DNA from: Planctomycetota bacterium
Lineage (GTDB): Bacteria; Planctomycetota; Phycisphaerae; UBA1845; PWPN01
Length of the DNA stretch: 64,000 nucleotides
NCBI GenBank assembly: GCA_029550525.1
Contig: JAKPHF010000023.1
Coordinates: 1-64,000 of the forward strand
Direction of reading: 5' to 3'
Shown in pieces: positions 17,225 through 26,476 of this stretch (within the stretch, counting starts at the first letter, position 1; each line of letters opens with the position of its first letter). The notes beneath the pieces were generated by a model. That model was not told the origin of the DNA and ran no database searches. It worked only from the letters and a program-made list of their open reading frames with translations. A program made the translations under genes and the position numbers.

Positions 17225-19027
17225 TCACTCCGTCCGCCGGTAGAACACCATGAACGGCTTGGCGGCCCATTGCATGGGCGCAGCCCCATCCACACTCTCG
17301 ACCAGCTCCCACGCGTACCGCGATGCCCATGCGTCCGCGGGCGGCGATTCGGGCCGATCCACGGTCCGGACCACGACGTCGGGAGCATCGGGATCTGCCG
17401 CGGGATCATAGTCGGCCGGAAGCAAAAGCACCGGCCCGCTGAACAGGTTGACCGGCGGCACGGCATAGGGTGCGGGTTCGGCGAACACGCCGACCGTGCC
17501 ATCCGCATTCGGTCGGTGAGCCGCAACCCGCGCGGCAACCAGCGTCCGCGACGTCGGCTGCGAGGCATCGCTGACGAACCCGGCATAGTAACGGCTGCCG
17601 GGAATCGCCGCCGCCAGACCCAGGGCGACCAGAATCTCTGGCCGCCACTCAAACCGCTGGAACACGAGAGAACTGCCCACCACCGCTGCCATCATCAGCA
17701 CGATGGCCGGGAAGATTCCGAACCGCGCATACTCGGCGGGCTGACCTCCGGCAAAAACCGTGAACTGCGCTGCGGCCAGGAGCGCCGGGGCGATCACCAG
17801 CCAACCTGCGTGACGCGTGGCCCACGTCCGGCGAAGCAGCGCCGCGACGATCAGGGCGCACATCGCCAGCCCGCCCAGAACGACGAACGTGGGCGAGGCG
17901 GCCTCGGCGAGCAACCGTACGGCGTTGATCACGGCATCGCCCGACAGGCCGAACTGAAACATCCGCCGCGTGTTCCCCAGGTTGGACGCCAACAGCCCGC
18001 GGTTATCGAACAGATGGATGAGCACGTACGGGTTGGTCGCGAAGTAGGCCACCACGGCCAGCCCCACGCCCCACGCGCCGGCGTGGAGACGAGATCGCCA
18101 CTCCTGTCGAACCAGCAGAATCGCCAAGGGCAGCACGGCGAGCACGGGCCAGGCGGTCAGCACCATGCCCACCGACAAGCCCGCCAGCACGGCGGCCAGC
18201 AGCCACCAGACGTGCTCGGCCGTCCGCACGTAGCGCACGGCGGCCAGGATCGACAGCAGCATCAACACCGCCCCGGGCAGATGCGGCTTGGCCTCGTGCG
18301 ACATGTTAACGACACCGGGCATCATCACGTAGCAGAAACACGCGATGCAGGGAGCCAGTATCGAGCCGCCGGTGAGGCGCCGCGTGAGTGCAAACACCGC
18401 CCAGGCTCCCACCACCGCCCAGGCCACCACGTACAAGCGGGCCGCCACGTAGAACCGTCCGAAAGCCGCGGGATGGTCGAGGTAATACGTCAGATCGGGT
18501 GTGAGCTGAACGAGCCGCACGGCCGAGCCGAGGCGCAACAGCCCGCCCACCGGGTAGATCCACAAGCCGCCGTACTGGTACAGCCGCGGGTCCCAATCGC
18601 CCTGGCCCGGCCGCATCTGGGCCAGCGACATCAACGTGACCATCTCGTCCGGCTGATACGTGAACAGACGGTATCGCCGAACGATCTCGGCCCGCTGCCG
18701 GTCGGTGCCGTTGAGCGGGATCTTGCCGAAAGGATCGGCCAGGCGGTCGCGGTCGGTCAACGGGTCGCGATCGACGTCGGCGCCGACGTTCGCGTCGGAG
18801 CGACGCTCCCCGGCGAGCGAGAGGATCTCCTGCCCCGACCACGACGGCCGGCTTCCAAACAGGAACCGATCCGTCTCACGCGACGGCAAGCCCCAGGTGA
18901 TCCCGCCGGTGAAGACCGCGATCGCCAGCAACAGCAGCAACGTGATGGCCGTCCGATCGTGGCTCCGGCGTCGCCGGACGCTTCGGACTCGAAGGGATTC
19001 GCCGCTGACGGGAAGAGGTTCAGGCAT
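17225..19027 (-). CDS. Polytopic membrane glycosyltransferase-like protein (PMT/ArnT type)
   Basis: A 600-residue integral membrane protein with about ten to twelve predicted helices, beginning with a helix at residues 27-45. A large extracytoplasmic loop follows helix 1 and contains YRLFTYQPDEMVTLMSLAQM, where the DE pair fits the catalytic acidic loop of GT-C glycosyltransferases (PMT, ArnT, and relatives that use polyprenyl-phosphate sugars). The last 130 residues form a soluble domain. The acceptor cannot be read. It lies inside the menaquinone cluster, 51 bases after mqnP and 11 before the isomerase gene, but a direct role in quinone synthesis is unlikely. Confidence 0.65.
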   Translation of the reverse strand: MPEPLPVSGESLRVRSVRRRRSHDRTAITLLLLLAIAVFTGGITWGLPSRETDRFLFGSRPSWSGQEILSLAGERRSDANVGADVDRDPLTDRDRLADPFGKIPLNGTDRQRAEIVRRYRLFTYQPDEMVTLMSLAQMRPGQGDWDPRLYQYGGLWIYPVGGLLRLGSAVRLVQLTPDLTYYLDHPAAFGRFYVAARLYVVAWAVVGAWAVFALTRRLTGGSILAPCIACFCYVMMPGVVNMSHEAKPHLPGAVLMLLSILAAVRYVRTAEHVWWLLAAVLAGLSVGMVLTAWPVLAVLPLAILLVRQEWRSRLHAGAWGVGLAVVAYFATNPYVLIHLFDNRGLLASNLGNTRRMFQFGLSGDAVINAVRLLAEAASPTFVVLGGLAMCALIVAALLRRTWATRHAGWLVIAPALLAAAQFTVFAGGQPAEYARFGIFPAIVLMMAAVVGSSLVFQRFEWRPEILVALGLAAAIPGSRYYAGFVSDASQPTSRTLVAARVAAHRPNADGTVGVFAEPAPYAVPPVNLFSGPVLLLPADYDPAADPDAPDVVVRTVDRPESPPADAWASRYAWELVESVDGAAPMQWAAKPFMVFYRRTE

Positions 19028-19078
19028 AGTACGGATGCGATCTCACCTGCTCGTGCTCGCGGCGGCAGCCCCGCAGTG

Positions 19079-20023
19079 CTACCGCGCGTGCTGCGACAAG
19101 AGAAGGCAATCGGCGATCGTCAGTACGCCCAGTAACAGACTAATCACGCCGTTGACGGTAAAGAACGCCAGATTCACCCGCGAAAAGTCGTCCGGATGCA
19201 CGAGCGCGTTCTCGTAGACCAGCAGCCCGGCCACGATGATCACGCCGGCGGTGTAGAGCCCTCCCAATCCGGCCGCCGGGATCATGGCCGCCAGCAACAC
19301 CACCGTCACGGCGTGTGCGGCGCGGGTGATCCACAGTGCCGCCGCCGGTCCCATCCGCGCCGGAAGACTGAACAACCCCTCGGCGCGATCGATCTGGATA
19401 TCCTGACAAGCGTAGATCACGTCGAAGCCGCCGATCCACAGCGTGACCGCCCCCATGAGCAACAGGGCGGGCCAGCCAAGCGAGGCGGGGTGGATCGCCA
19501 GCCACGCCGCCACCGGCGAAATCGCGATCGCGTTACCAAGCACAAAATGCGACCATCGGCTGAAACGCTTGGTATACGAGTAGAAGCACAGGTAGGCCAA
19601 CACGGGCACGGCGAAGATGATCGGCCACGGATTGGCGTAGAACCAATAAAACCCGGCCGCCCCCAGCATGAACAGGCCGGATGCCGCCAGCAGGAACACG
19701 ATGGCCTGTCGGCGGGTGATCGTCCCGGCGGGAATCGGGCGCCCGGCCGTCCGCGGGTTGCGGGCGTCAAGCGCCGCGTCCACGATGCGGTTGAACGTCA
19801 TCGCCGCCGAACGAGCCGCGACCATGCAAACCACGACCAGCGCCAACTGCCCCGCCCGCGGATACGGGCCCGGCGCGTCGCCCGCCAGCCACGCCGAGCG
19901 CGCGGCCAGAAACACCGCCATGAGCGCGAACGGCAGCGCGAACACCGAGTGGGCGAACTTGATCATCTCGCCCCACCGGCCGATCAGCCGCAAGAAGCTG
20001 CTTGCCTCCAGGATCTCAGCCAT
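19079..20023 (-). CDS. mqnP: Prenyltransferase of the UbiA family, MqnP-like
   Basis: A 314-residue membrane prenyltransferase with about eight helices. Two aspartate-rich prenyl-diphosphate sites are visible: NRIVDAALDARNPRTAGRP near residue 80-100 and DVIYACQDIQIDRAEGL near 205-220. These match UbiA/MqnP enzymes; the NPRT-x2-RP stretch is typical of the futalosine-pathway group. The protein attaches a polyprenyl chain to the naphthoate ring at the membrane. Together with mqnE, ubiX, ubiD and ubiE in the same orientation it supports menaquinone synthesis by the futalosine route. Start ATG 20023; no strong ribosome site. Confidence 0.9.
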   Translation of the reverse strand: MAEILEASSFLRLIGRWGEMIKFAHSVFALPFALMAVFLAARSAWLAGDAPGPYPRAGQLALVVVCMVAARSAAMTFNRIVDAALDARNPRTAGRPIPAGTITRRQAIVFLLAASGLFMLGAAGFYWFYANPWPIIFAVPVLAYLCFYSYTKRFSRWSHFVLGNAIAISPVAAWLAIHPASLGWPALLLMGAVTLWIGGFDVIYACQDIQIDRAEGLFSLPARMGPAAALWITRAAHAVTVVLLAAMIPAAGLGGLYTAGVIIVAGLLVYENALVHPDDFSRVNLAFFTVNGVISLLLGVLTIADCLLLSQHAR

Positions 20024-20137
20024 GCTGAAATCTTAGCGGGATGCTGGCGAGTTTGCCATGCCGGTGCCGCCTGGACGACCTGCGGGCGCGCGTCGATGAG
20101 CCCTCGCGGTTCCGCCCCGCGCTGAGCCCGAACGGCG

Positions 20138-20716
20138 CTATGACCAGCGAACGTTCAGCGTGTGTGGCACGTGGAGCAGATCGAGGACGCGGCCCACGAC
20201 GAAATCGACCAAGTCGCCGATGGTCTTGGGTGCCATATAAAAGCCGGGGTTCGCCGGGCAGATGATGGCCCCGGCCGCCTGCAACCGCAGCATGTTGGAC
20301 AAGTCGATGTGGCTCAACGGCATCTCGCGATGCACGATGATCAGTCTGCGAGCCTCCTTCAGCGTGACCTGAGCCGCGCGGGAGATGAGATTGTCGCCCA
20401 GGCCCGAGGCCACCGAGCCGAGCGTGTTGCTGCTGCAGGGGCAGATGACCATGCCCTCGGTGAGGAACGAGCCGCTGGCCAGCGGTCCGCCCAGGTCGCG
20501 ATAATGGTGCAGCTTCAACCGCGTGGACGGGCGCCCGAGCAATGATTGAGCGTCGAGGTTCCGGATGCCGCACTCGTCGGCCAAGAGCCGTTGACCGTAG
20601 GACGAGACCACCAGATGCACGGTCACGCCCGCGGCATCCAGACAGTCGAGCAACCGCACGGCATACGGACCGCCGCTCGCGCCCGTGATCCCGACGACGA
20701 TGTTCCGGATGGTCAT
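20138..20716 (-). CDS. ubiX: UbiX-type flavin prenyltransferase
   Basis: A 192-residue UbiX/Pad1 family enzyme (MqnM in futalosine organisms). It makes prenylated FMN, the cofactor needed by UbiD decarboxylases. Motifs are the FMN-binding GITGASGGPYAVRLL at the N-terminus, CPCSSNTLGSVASGLGDNLISRAA, and the C-terminal PANPGFYM. The ATG at 20716 gives a start of MTIRNIVVGITGASG as in the family; the longer frame begins inside a repeat. Its partner, ubiD, is at 23.7-25.3 kb in the same cluster. Confidence 0.94.
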   Translation of the reverse strand: MTIRNIVVGITGASGGPYAVRLLDCLDAAGVTVHLVVSSYGQRLLADECGIRNLDAQSLLGRPSTRLKLHHYRDLGGPLASGSFLTEGMVICPCSSNTLGSVASGLGDNLISRAAQVTLKEARRLIIVHREMPLSHIDLSNMLRLQAAGAIICPANPGFYMAPKTIGDLVDFVVGRVLDLLHVPHTLNVRWS

Positions 20717-20763
20717 GCGGTCTTCCCACCTCCTCTTGGTCGCACTTTCATCCTCACACGCCA

Positions 20764-20813
20764 GATGCACACTCCAGTGTGCACGTGTGCAGGCAGGTTG
20801 CCTGCACCACAAC
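20764..20813. repeat. Palindrome family C element
   Basis: A hairpin around gtgtgcaggcaggttgcctg, followed by caccacaa, next to a second stem cacactccagtgtg. Very similar units are at 34.48 kb and 48.71 kb, where the core reads tgcaggcaggatgcctg. It lies between ubiX and the membrane-TPR gene. Confidence 0.7.
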
Positions 20814-20855
20814 GCCCCCTCAAGTCTCAAGCCTCAAGCCTCAAGCCTTCCCCAA

Positions 20856-22814
20856 CTACCGATTCCGATCCGGCATCATGCCCATCTCAGCCAGTTGCCG
20901 CTGTGCTTCCAGCGCCCACGGCGAGGACGCGCGCTGAACCACGATGGCCTCGAACACCGCCCGCGCTTCGGCAGGTCGGTTGTCCGCCTGATACGCCACG
21001 CCCAATTCGTAGCGGGCCTGCGGATACGCGTCGCTGTCCGGCTCACTAGCCAGCTTCGCCACGCACGCTTCCAGGGCCCGAATCTTCAAGCTCTGTGACG
21101 GTTCTGCCGCGGCAATCAACACCTCGAGATTGTCCCGCAAGAGCGTCAGCGGATACTTCGTTTCAATATCCCGGAGCAATTGCTTCAGGTTGCGCACGTA
21201 CATCGCGTCGCGTGGATCGAAGCTCATCAGCGTGCGAAGCGCCATGTCGGCCTGTTGAGGGTCCCGGTTCGACTCGATCAGCGCCAGCAGCTTGCGGCCT
21301 TGCATGGCCACCTCGGCCGGAGCGGTGCCCAGCGAAACCGGGCCCGGTCGTTTGGCCAACAGCGACCAGACGCTCTTGACCTGCTCCGGTTGCGTGGTCT
21401 GCGGCCCGCCGCCGGAGAAGCGATCCACCAGCTCGCGCAGGATAGCCACCGCCTCATCCACACGGCCGGCCCGCACTCGCAGAATCGCCAGCCGATGCAT
21501 GGCCACGCTGGCCAGCGGCGAATCCGGATAACGGCGAGCCAGCATCTCCCACGTATCCGCCGACGCCATATTGGGGAAGTCCTCGTAGTGACGCAGAATC
21601 CCCTTGCGGCGGAACAGATCCCGGTCAATGCGCATGTCCAGGGCGCGGCCCTTGAGATACAACACGTTGGGCACGTACGTACTGGTCGGGTACTTGGCCA
21701 GGAAGCGATCACAAGCCGTCACCGCCTCGTATTGCTGCTCCGCGCACGCCGCATAGCCCGTGTAAATCACCTCGTTCCAGTCTTCGCGCAGCTCGCCGGA
21801 CTGACCCTGCAGAAGCCGGCGGACGTGCTCTTCCATGGCCGTTTGGCTGAGGTGCTGGTCGGCTCCGATCTCCCGCCGCTTGCGAGCGATCTGCTCGATG
21901 GTTTGTGACGCATCGATCTGATCGACGAAGTGCGTCGTCGAGCCCGGCCCGAATTTGTGCTCGATCAACCGGTAATACAGCTCATCCTGGCCCACCTTCA
22001 CTTCGAAAATGGCGATCGGCAGCACGAACAGCACGGCCATGAGCGGCGCGATGGCACCCGGTCGGTCGTTCACCAACCGGGCGATGCCCAACACGATGCC
22101 CATCACCGTGCAAGCGGCGATGATGGCGAACACCCATGGCAGATAGAGGTTGGCGATCTGCACCGGCGTGAGGTGTTCCAGCGCTTGGTCGCTGCCTCGC
22201 GTGGCCAGCACGTAGTACACGATCACCGGCAGCATTGACAGCAGCGCGGTGGCGAAACGAAAGCTGAAACGGAACGGCCGCCACCGTGCGATGAAGCAAC
22301 TCAGCGTGACCGTGATCGCCAACCACGGAAACACCGCGACGAAGCAGATGATCGCCGTGAAGATGAGTGCGAACGGGAACCGGTACAGCATCGAGACCAG
22401 GATGGGGATGGCGGTCATCGACGCCAGCACCAGTCCCAGCACGATGGTCATGATGGGGACCTGGTCCACCGGGATGGGCCGAAGCAGGAAGTCCAGCAGC
22501 GTGACCTGGCGTTCCGTCGTGGGATCGAAAACCTCCCACCACGCGTGCCAATAGTTTTCCTCGGAAAACGGCCCGTACGCCCCGGTGCGCAGCCAGAACG
22601 CAAAGAAGCCCAAGCCGGCAAACAGCAGGGCGTTGACCAGCAGAAGAATGACCGTGCGCCAGCGATACTTCGGCGCGGTCCAGCGCCATACGTCTCGCGG
22701 GGCCGCTTCGTCGCTGGCCCCGATCGCCGTCCGCCACAGGCTGCGGACCAGGCGATGCGTCTCCCGCCGGGGATGCTCAATGGCCCGAAGAACGGGTTTG
22801 ACCAGTTTGGGCAT
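20856..22814 (-). CDS. Membrane protein with C-terminal TPR-like domain, unknown function
   Basis: About 652 residues. The N-terminal half has roughly six transmembrane helices (for example ILLLVNALLFAGLGFFAFW near 55-75, a pair around 120-175, and others to about 275). The C-terminal half is soluble and helical, with TPR-like units such as AEQQYEAVTACDRFLAKYP and the last one YELGVAYQADNRPAEARAVF. The first TPR block resembles outer-membrane tether or BamD-like 'sloppy' repeats. No enzyme motif is seen. It lies between ubiE and ubiX in the same orientation, so it may be co-expressed with the menaquinone genes, but its role is unknown. The ATG at 22814 is preferred because the frame upstream adds a proline-rich tail without a ribosome site. 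Confidence 0.65.
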   Translation of the reverse strand: MPKLVKPVLRAIEHPRRETHRLVRSLWRTAIGASDEAAPRDVWRWTAPKYRWRTVILLLVNALLFAGLGFFAFWLRTGAYGPFSEENYWHAWWEVFDPTTERQVTLLDFLLRPIPVDQVPIMTIVLGLVLASMTAIPILVSMLYRFPFALIFTAIICFVAVFPWLAITVTLSCFIARWRPFRFSFRFATALLSMLPVIVYYVLATRGSDQALEHLTPVQIANLYLPWVFAIIAACTVMGIVLGIARLVNDRPGAIAPLMAVLFVLPIAIFEVKVGQDELYYRLIEHKFGPGSTTHFVDQIDASQTIEQIARKRREIGADQHLSQTAMEEHVRRLLQGQSGELREDWNEVIYTGYAACAEQQYEAVTACDRFLAKYPTSTYVPNVLYLKGRALDMRIDRDLFRRKGILRHYEDFPNMASADTWEMLARRYPDSPLASVAMHRLAILRVRAGRVDEAVAILRELVDRFSGGGPQTTQPEQVKSVWSLLAKRPGPVSLGTAPAEVAMQGRKLLALIESNRDPQQADMALRTLMSFDPRDAMYVRNLKQLLRDIETKYPLTLLRDNLEVLIAAAEPSQSLKIRALEACVAKLASEPDSDAYPQARYELGVAYQADNRPAEARAVFEAIVVQRASSPWALEAQRQLAEMGMMPDRNR

Positions 22815-22931
22815 CGACACGCGTTCCGAACTTGCGCCGACTCCGGCAGTGTGACGCGGCGGTCGTGAAAACCCGACCGGCCGCAACCTCGAGCACGGAG
22901 CCTCAAGCGATGTGGCCGGCCCCGCGCCACA

Positions 22932-23708
22932 TCAGGACGCCTTGACCGCCACGTAAATGGACACGATTCCAAACGTTCGGGGGTGGACCGACGCGCGTTC
23001 GAATCCTGCCGCGTGCAAGGCCGACACAACTTCACCCGAACAAGGAAAGCTTACCACCGACCGCGGCAAATAGCGATAGGCCCCGCTTCGGTCCCGACTG
23101 ATCCAGGTGGCGATGGTGGGCATGAGGCGGTGAATATAGAACAGGTACAAACCCCGAAGCCACGCGGCCTGCGGCAAGGAGAACTCCAGGATGACGGCCC
23201 GGCCGTTCGGCTTCAGCACGCGGTGCATTTCCCGCAGGCCCGTCGCCAGATCCTGAAAGTTGCGGATACCAAAGGCGCATGTAACCAGCGTGGTGCTCGC
23301 GTCGGCGAAGGGAAGCCGCAACGCATCGGCCTGGACGAACGAACCGCCTGCAATCGGTCGCCCTGCCGCCAGGATCAGCATGCTGGCCGAGAAGTCGGCT
23401 CCGATGATTTGGCGCGGACGCACGGCCGCCTCCGCAAACGTGCGGGCCACGTCGCCCGTGCCGCAAGCAATGTCGAGCTGAATGTCGTCAGGTCGAACCT
23501 CGGCCAGGCGGACCATCTCGCGTCGCCAGTAGCGGTCGCGACCCGCGCTCGAGATCGTGTTGACGCATTCGTACGTCGGAGCGATCGCATCGAACATGCG
23601 CTGCACGCGCCGGCTCTTGTCCTCCTGCGTGTGCGGCGACGCCAACCGCGCCGAATCCCACACCAGCGCAATCTCGTCGTGACGCCTACTCTCCGAATCG
23701 CTTCCCAT
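22932..23708 (-). CDS. ubiE: Demethylmenaquinone methyltransferase, UbiE/MenG family
   Basis: A 258-residue SAM-dependent methyltransferase. The N-terminal signature VQRMFDAIAPTYECVN matches UbiE/MenG, DIACGTGDVA is the SAM-binding loop, GADFSASML motif 2, and RNFQDLATGLREMHRVLKPNG the conserved later segment. The enzyme methylates the ring in the last step of menaquinone synthesis. It follows ubiD by 40 bases and precedes the membrane-TPR gene. Ribosome site weak (AAGAGAA). Confidence 0.92.
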   Translation of the reverse strand: MGSDSESRRHDEIALVWDSARLASPHTQEDKSRRVQRMFDAIAPTYECVNTISSAGRDRYWRREMVRLAEVRPDDIQLDIACGTGDVARTFAEAAVRPRQIIGADFSASMLILAAGRPIAGGSFVQADALRLPFADASTTLVTCAFGIRNFQDLATGLREMHRVLKPNGRAVILEFSLPQAAWLRGLYLFYIHRLMPTIATWISRDRSGAYRYLPRSVVSFPCSGEVVSALHAAGFERASVHPRTFGIVSIYVAVKAS

Positions 23709-23748
23709 CTTCTGTTTCTCTTCTCACCGCGTCGCCGCGTCGTTCTTT

Positions 23749-25335
23749 TCAGTCGATCCCCAGCTCTGGCCAGCGGCGGGTCACCTGCTGCTTGATCGCT
23801 TCGCTCATCTCGAGTTCCGCCGGCCATCGCCTGATGGTGCCTTCCCCGGCGATCTTTCGCGTCGCATCGATGCCCATCTTGCTGCCCGCTCCTTCGACGG
23901 GCGATGCGTGATCGAGAATGTCGAGCGGCCCGTCCACGATCACCACGTCGCGGCGCGGATCCACGTTGGCTCCCACATGAAACAGCACATCCTGCTCGTT
24001 GTGAACGTCCACGTCTTCGTCGACCACCACGATTATCTTGCAGAACGACATCTGACCGGCTCCCCAAAGGGCGCTCATCACCCGGCGAGCCTGGTACGGG
24101 TACTCCTTGCGGATCTTGACGAAGACGCAGTTGTGAAACGCGCCGAACTGCGGCAGGTCGTAGTCGATCACGTCGGGGACCATCATCTGCAGCAGCGGCA
24201 GGAAAATGCGTTCGGTCGCCTTGCCCAGGTAGTAGTCCTCCATGGGCGGCTTGCCCACGATGGTCGCGGGATAAACGGGGTCGCGGCGGTGCGTGATGGC
24301 GGTCACTCGCAGCACGGGATACGTGCCCGACAACGAGTAGAAGCCGGTGTGATCGCCGAATGGCCCCTCGATGAAGCGTTGCTTGGGATCGACCCAACCC
24401 TCGATGACGATCTCGGCGTTGGCGGGCACTTCGAGGGGCACGCTGACCGCGGGCACCAGTTCGATCGCCCCGTCATTGAGGAAGCCGGCGAACAGCAATT
24501 CGCTCACACCCGGCGGCAGCGGGCACGTCGCAGCATACGGCAGCACCGACTCGCCGCCCAGTGCGATGGCCACCGGCATGGCTTCGCCTCGAGCCGCCCA
24601 CTTGCGATAGTGCCGGGCCCCGTCGTGGTGCATATGCCAATGCATGGCCGCGAGCTTCTCGCCGAAGACTTGCACGCGGTACATGCCCACGTTGCGGTCA
24701 CCGGTCTCGGGATCCTTCGTGTAGACGCCGCCGAGCGTGATGTAGCGACCCGTGCGGCCTTCGGCCCCCGGAGCTTCCACCACGCCGGCATGCGTGGGAC
24801 GCCCGTCCGGCTCGGGCGGTTCCGAGGCCAAGTCGCCGTCGTGCGGCCAGCATTGCAGAATGGGCAGCGCGTGCAGACTCGCCCGCTCCTTCTCCACCAC
24901 CTCCTGGCAGATACCTCTTCTTCCGACCTTGGGCGCGTAACCGGCCAGTTTGACCAGATCGGGCAGCTTCTTCATCTTGGCCAGCAGCGATGCAGGCATC
25001 TCGGGCTTGACCAGTTGCTGAACGCGGGCGGCCAGCGCCTCCAGATCGTCGCAACCCAGGGCCAGCTTGATGCGGGCGTAGCTGCCGAACAGGTTGATAG
25101 CCACCGGCATGGACGAGCCGCGCACTCGCTCGAAGAGCAAACCACGTCCGCCACACCCGCCGTGCACGGGATCGGTCGCCGGCGCCCCGGCGAGGCCCTC
25201 CGGGCTGGGCGACTTCATCACCCGATCGGCGATCTCCGTGATCTCCAGCACCGGGTCCACCTCGGCCCGCACGCGACGAAGCTGGTCGCGCTTGTCCAAC
25301 TCGGCGATGAACTGCTGCAGGTCCCTGAACGGCAT
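23749..25335 (-). CDS. ubiD: UbiD family prenylated-FMN decarboxylase
   Basis: A 528-residue UbiD decarboxylase (the MqnL role in the futalosine route). Family landmarks are FRDLQQFIAELDKRDQLRRV at the N-terminus, VGMYRVQVFGEK and MHWHMHHDGARHY in the cofactor region, and EGPFGDHTGFYS, which contains the catalytic glutamate area. It removes a carboxylate from the aromatic precursor using prenylated FMN from UbiX. It is the first gene of the minus-strand cluster; AAGGAG precedes the ATG at 25335. Confidence 0.93.
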   Translation of the reverse strand: MPFRDLQQFIAELDKRDQLRRVRAEVDPVLEITEIADRVMKSPSPEGLAGAPATDPVHGGCGGRGLLFERVRGSSMPVAINLFGSYARIKLALGCDDLEALAARVQQLVKPEMPASLLAKMKKLPDLVKLAGYAPKVGRRGICQEVVEKERASLHALPILQCWPHDGDLASEPPEPDGRPTHAGVVEAPGAEGRTGRYITLGGVYTKDPETGDRNVGMYRVQVFGEKLAAMHWHMHHDGARHYRKWAARGEAMPVAIALGGESVLPYAATCPLPPGVSELLFAGFLNDGAIELVPAVSVPLEVPANAEIVIEGWVDPKQRFIEGPFGDHTGFYSLSGTYPVLRVTAITHRRDPVYPATIVGKPPMEDYYLGKATERIFLPLLQMMVPDVIDYDLPQFGAFHNCVFVKIRKEYPYQARRVMSALWGAGQMSFCKIIVVVDEDVDVHNEQDVLFHVGANVDPRRDVVIVDGPLDILDHASPVEGAGSKMGIDATRKIAGEGTIRRWPAELEMSEAIKQQVTRRWPELGID

Positions 25336-25450
25336 CCGGCTCTCCTTATCTGGCTGATTCCGTGCGAGAGCATAGCGTTCGGCCCGCGAGCGAACAATGT
25401 TCTGTCGTGGACTTCGGAACGGGCCGTCTGATCGCTCCCAAGACCATGGG

Positions 25451-25498
25451 CGAAAGAAAAACCGGCACCAGCGTCCTTGTCCGAACGCTGGTGCCGGT
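25451..25498 (-). terminator. Rho-independent terminator after the PEP-CTERM gene
   Basis: On the minus strand a perfect 14-bp stem, accggcaccagcgt / acgctggtgccggt, with a 10-base loop (25475-25484) is followed by TTTTCTTTC. It lies 28 bases past the stop codon of the gene at 25526-26113 and before the ubiD cluster, so it separates the two units. Confidence 0.85.
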
Positions 25499-25525
25499 GG
25501 GATTCTCGTTTGATGGGGCCGGCGA

Positions 25526-26113
25526 TTACCGGCGGCGGATCAGAGCCAGGCCGCCCACGAGCAGGAACACGACCGTAGCTGGCTCGGGAATGGCCGACGA
25601 CGTGAACGAGGCCGTCGTCGTGATCCAGCCGAACCCAATCTCGTTGAAATTGGTGAAGCTGAACGCAAACGACTCCTCGCTCAGATCCGGCACAACCGGC
25701 AGGCCGTGATAGATGATGTTCACGTTGTTGGGGTCGGTGGGGCGATTGCGGGCACCGAAGCCAAACTCGGTCAGTCGAGCCGACTGGAAGGTGATGGTCA
25801 TCAGCGCGTCGACGCCGTCATTGAACTGGATCCAGCCGGGGCCGGATGCGCCGGTGTCATCGATGCTCAACTGCGGCATCTTGAAGGTGACGTTGTGGAA
25901 CACCTGGCCGGTGAACGGCACCTGGAGCGTCAGGCCCGGCCCGAAGTACTCGGCCCGAACCAGGGTGAGATCTTCGTTCATCCAGAACATTGGGGTGGCC
26001 GCGCTACCGGACGGATCGGCAAACGTCGCGAACGTCAACGTCGTAGCCGAAGCCACGTTGACGACCAACAGCAAACCCGCCGCCACCGCGACCACGCCGG
26101 AAAACCTTCTCAT
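25526..26113 (-). CDS. Secreted PEP-CTERM anchor protein
   Basis: A 195-residue exported protein. It has a signal peptide (VVAVAAGLLLVVNVASA) and a C-terminal sorting signal IPEPATVVFLLVGGLALIRRR: the Pro-Glu-Pro motif, a hydrophobic helix and a basic tail. The middle is a small beta-rich domain with many aromatic residues and no cysteine, with no known function. It is expected to be anchored at the cell surface after processing by exosortase. A strong terminator follows. Confidence 0.85.
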   Translation of the reverse strand: MRRFSGVVAVAAGLLLVVNVASATTLTFATFADPSGSAATPMFWMNEDLTLVRAEYFGPGLTLQVPFTGQVFHNVTFKMPQLSIDDTGASGPGWIQFNDGVDALMTITFQSARLTEFGFGARNRPTDPNNVNIIYHGLPVVPDLSEESFAFSFTNFNEIGFGWITTTASFTSSAIPEPATVVFLLVGGLALIRRR

Positions 26114-26476
26114 GGACCTTCCCCCAAATGCGGCCGCCAGCCCTCCGCACGGGAGGAGACAGGCGCGTTGTGTCGGCCCCCGATTGCTTCCGCCTTCTTA
26201 AGGGTGCTGCCACCCTGGAGATGTCTAGCCAACGATACGGTGACGTTTTTACACCCGCCAAACACGCGAGTCAATCCCAGATATCGGAAAAATCCCAGGC
26301 CGGGATAATCACGAAATAAGGGACCGCAGACCGGAGCCAAGGTCCGATACATGGGGAAGGGAATGCAGGAGCCAGAAGACAGAAGACGGTCTGGCTCACA
26401 GCTCATAGCTCATAGCTCAGAGCTCATAGCAGAAAGCTGAGAGCTGATAGCTAGCCGTCAACAGCTCTCCGGGTTT
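26114..26476. other. Intergenic region between fabI and the PEP-CTERM gene
   Basis: Holds the promoter region of the PEP-CTERM gene and an AGCT-heptamer array next to the fabI stop. The stretch 26240-26330 is comparatively AT-rich. No coding frame is supported. Confidence 0.35.
26392..26454. repeat. AGCTNNN heptamer array 5
   Basis: Nine heptamers (ggctcac agctcat agctcat agctcag agctcat agcagaa agctgag agctgat) directly downstream of the fabI stop codon, followed by agctagccg. Confidence 0.85.

Noticed and set aside
17270-19135. Plus-strand frame of 621 codons opposite the membrane glycosyltransferase
   Set aside because: Its product is an Arg/Gln/His-rich low-complexity sequence typical of antisense shadows, while the minus strand shows regular membrane helices.
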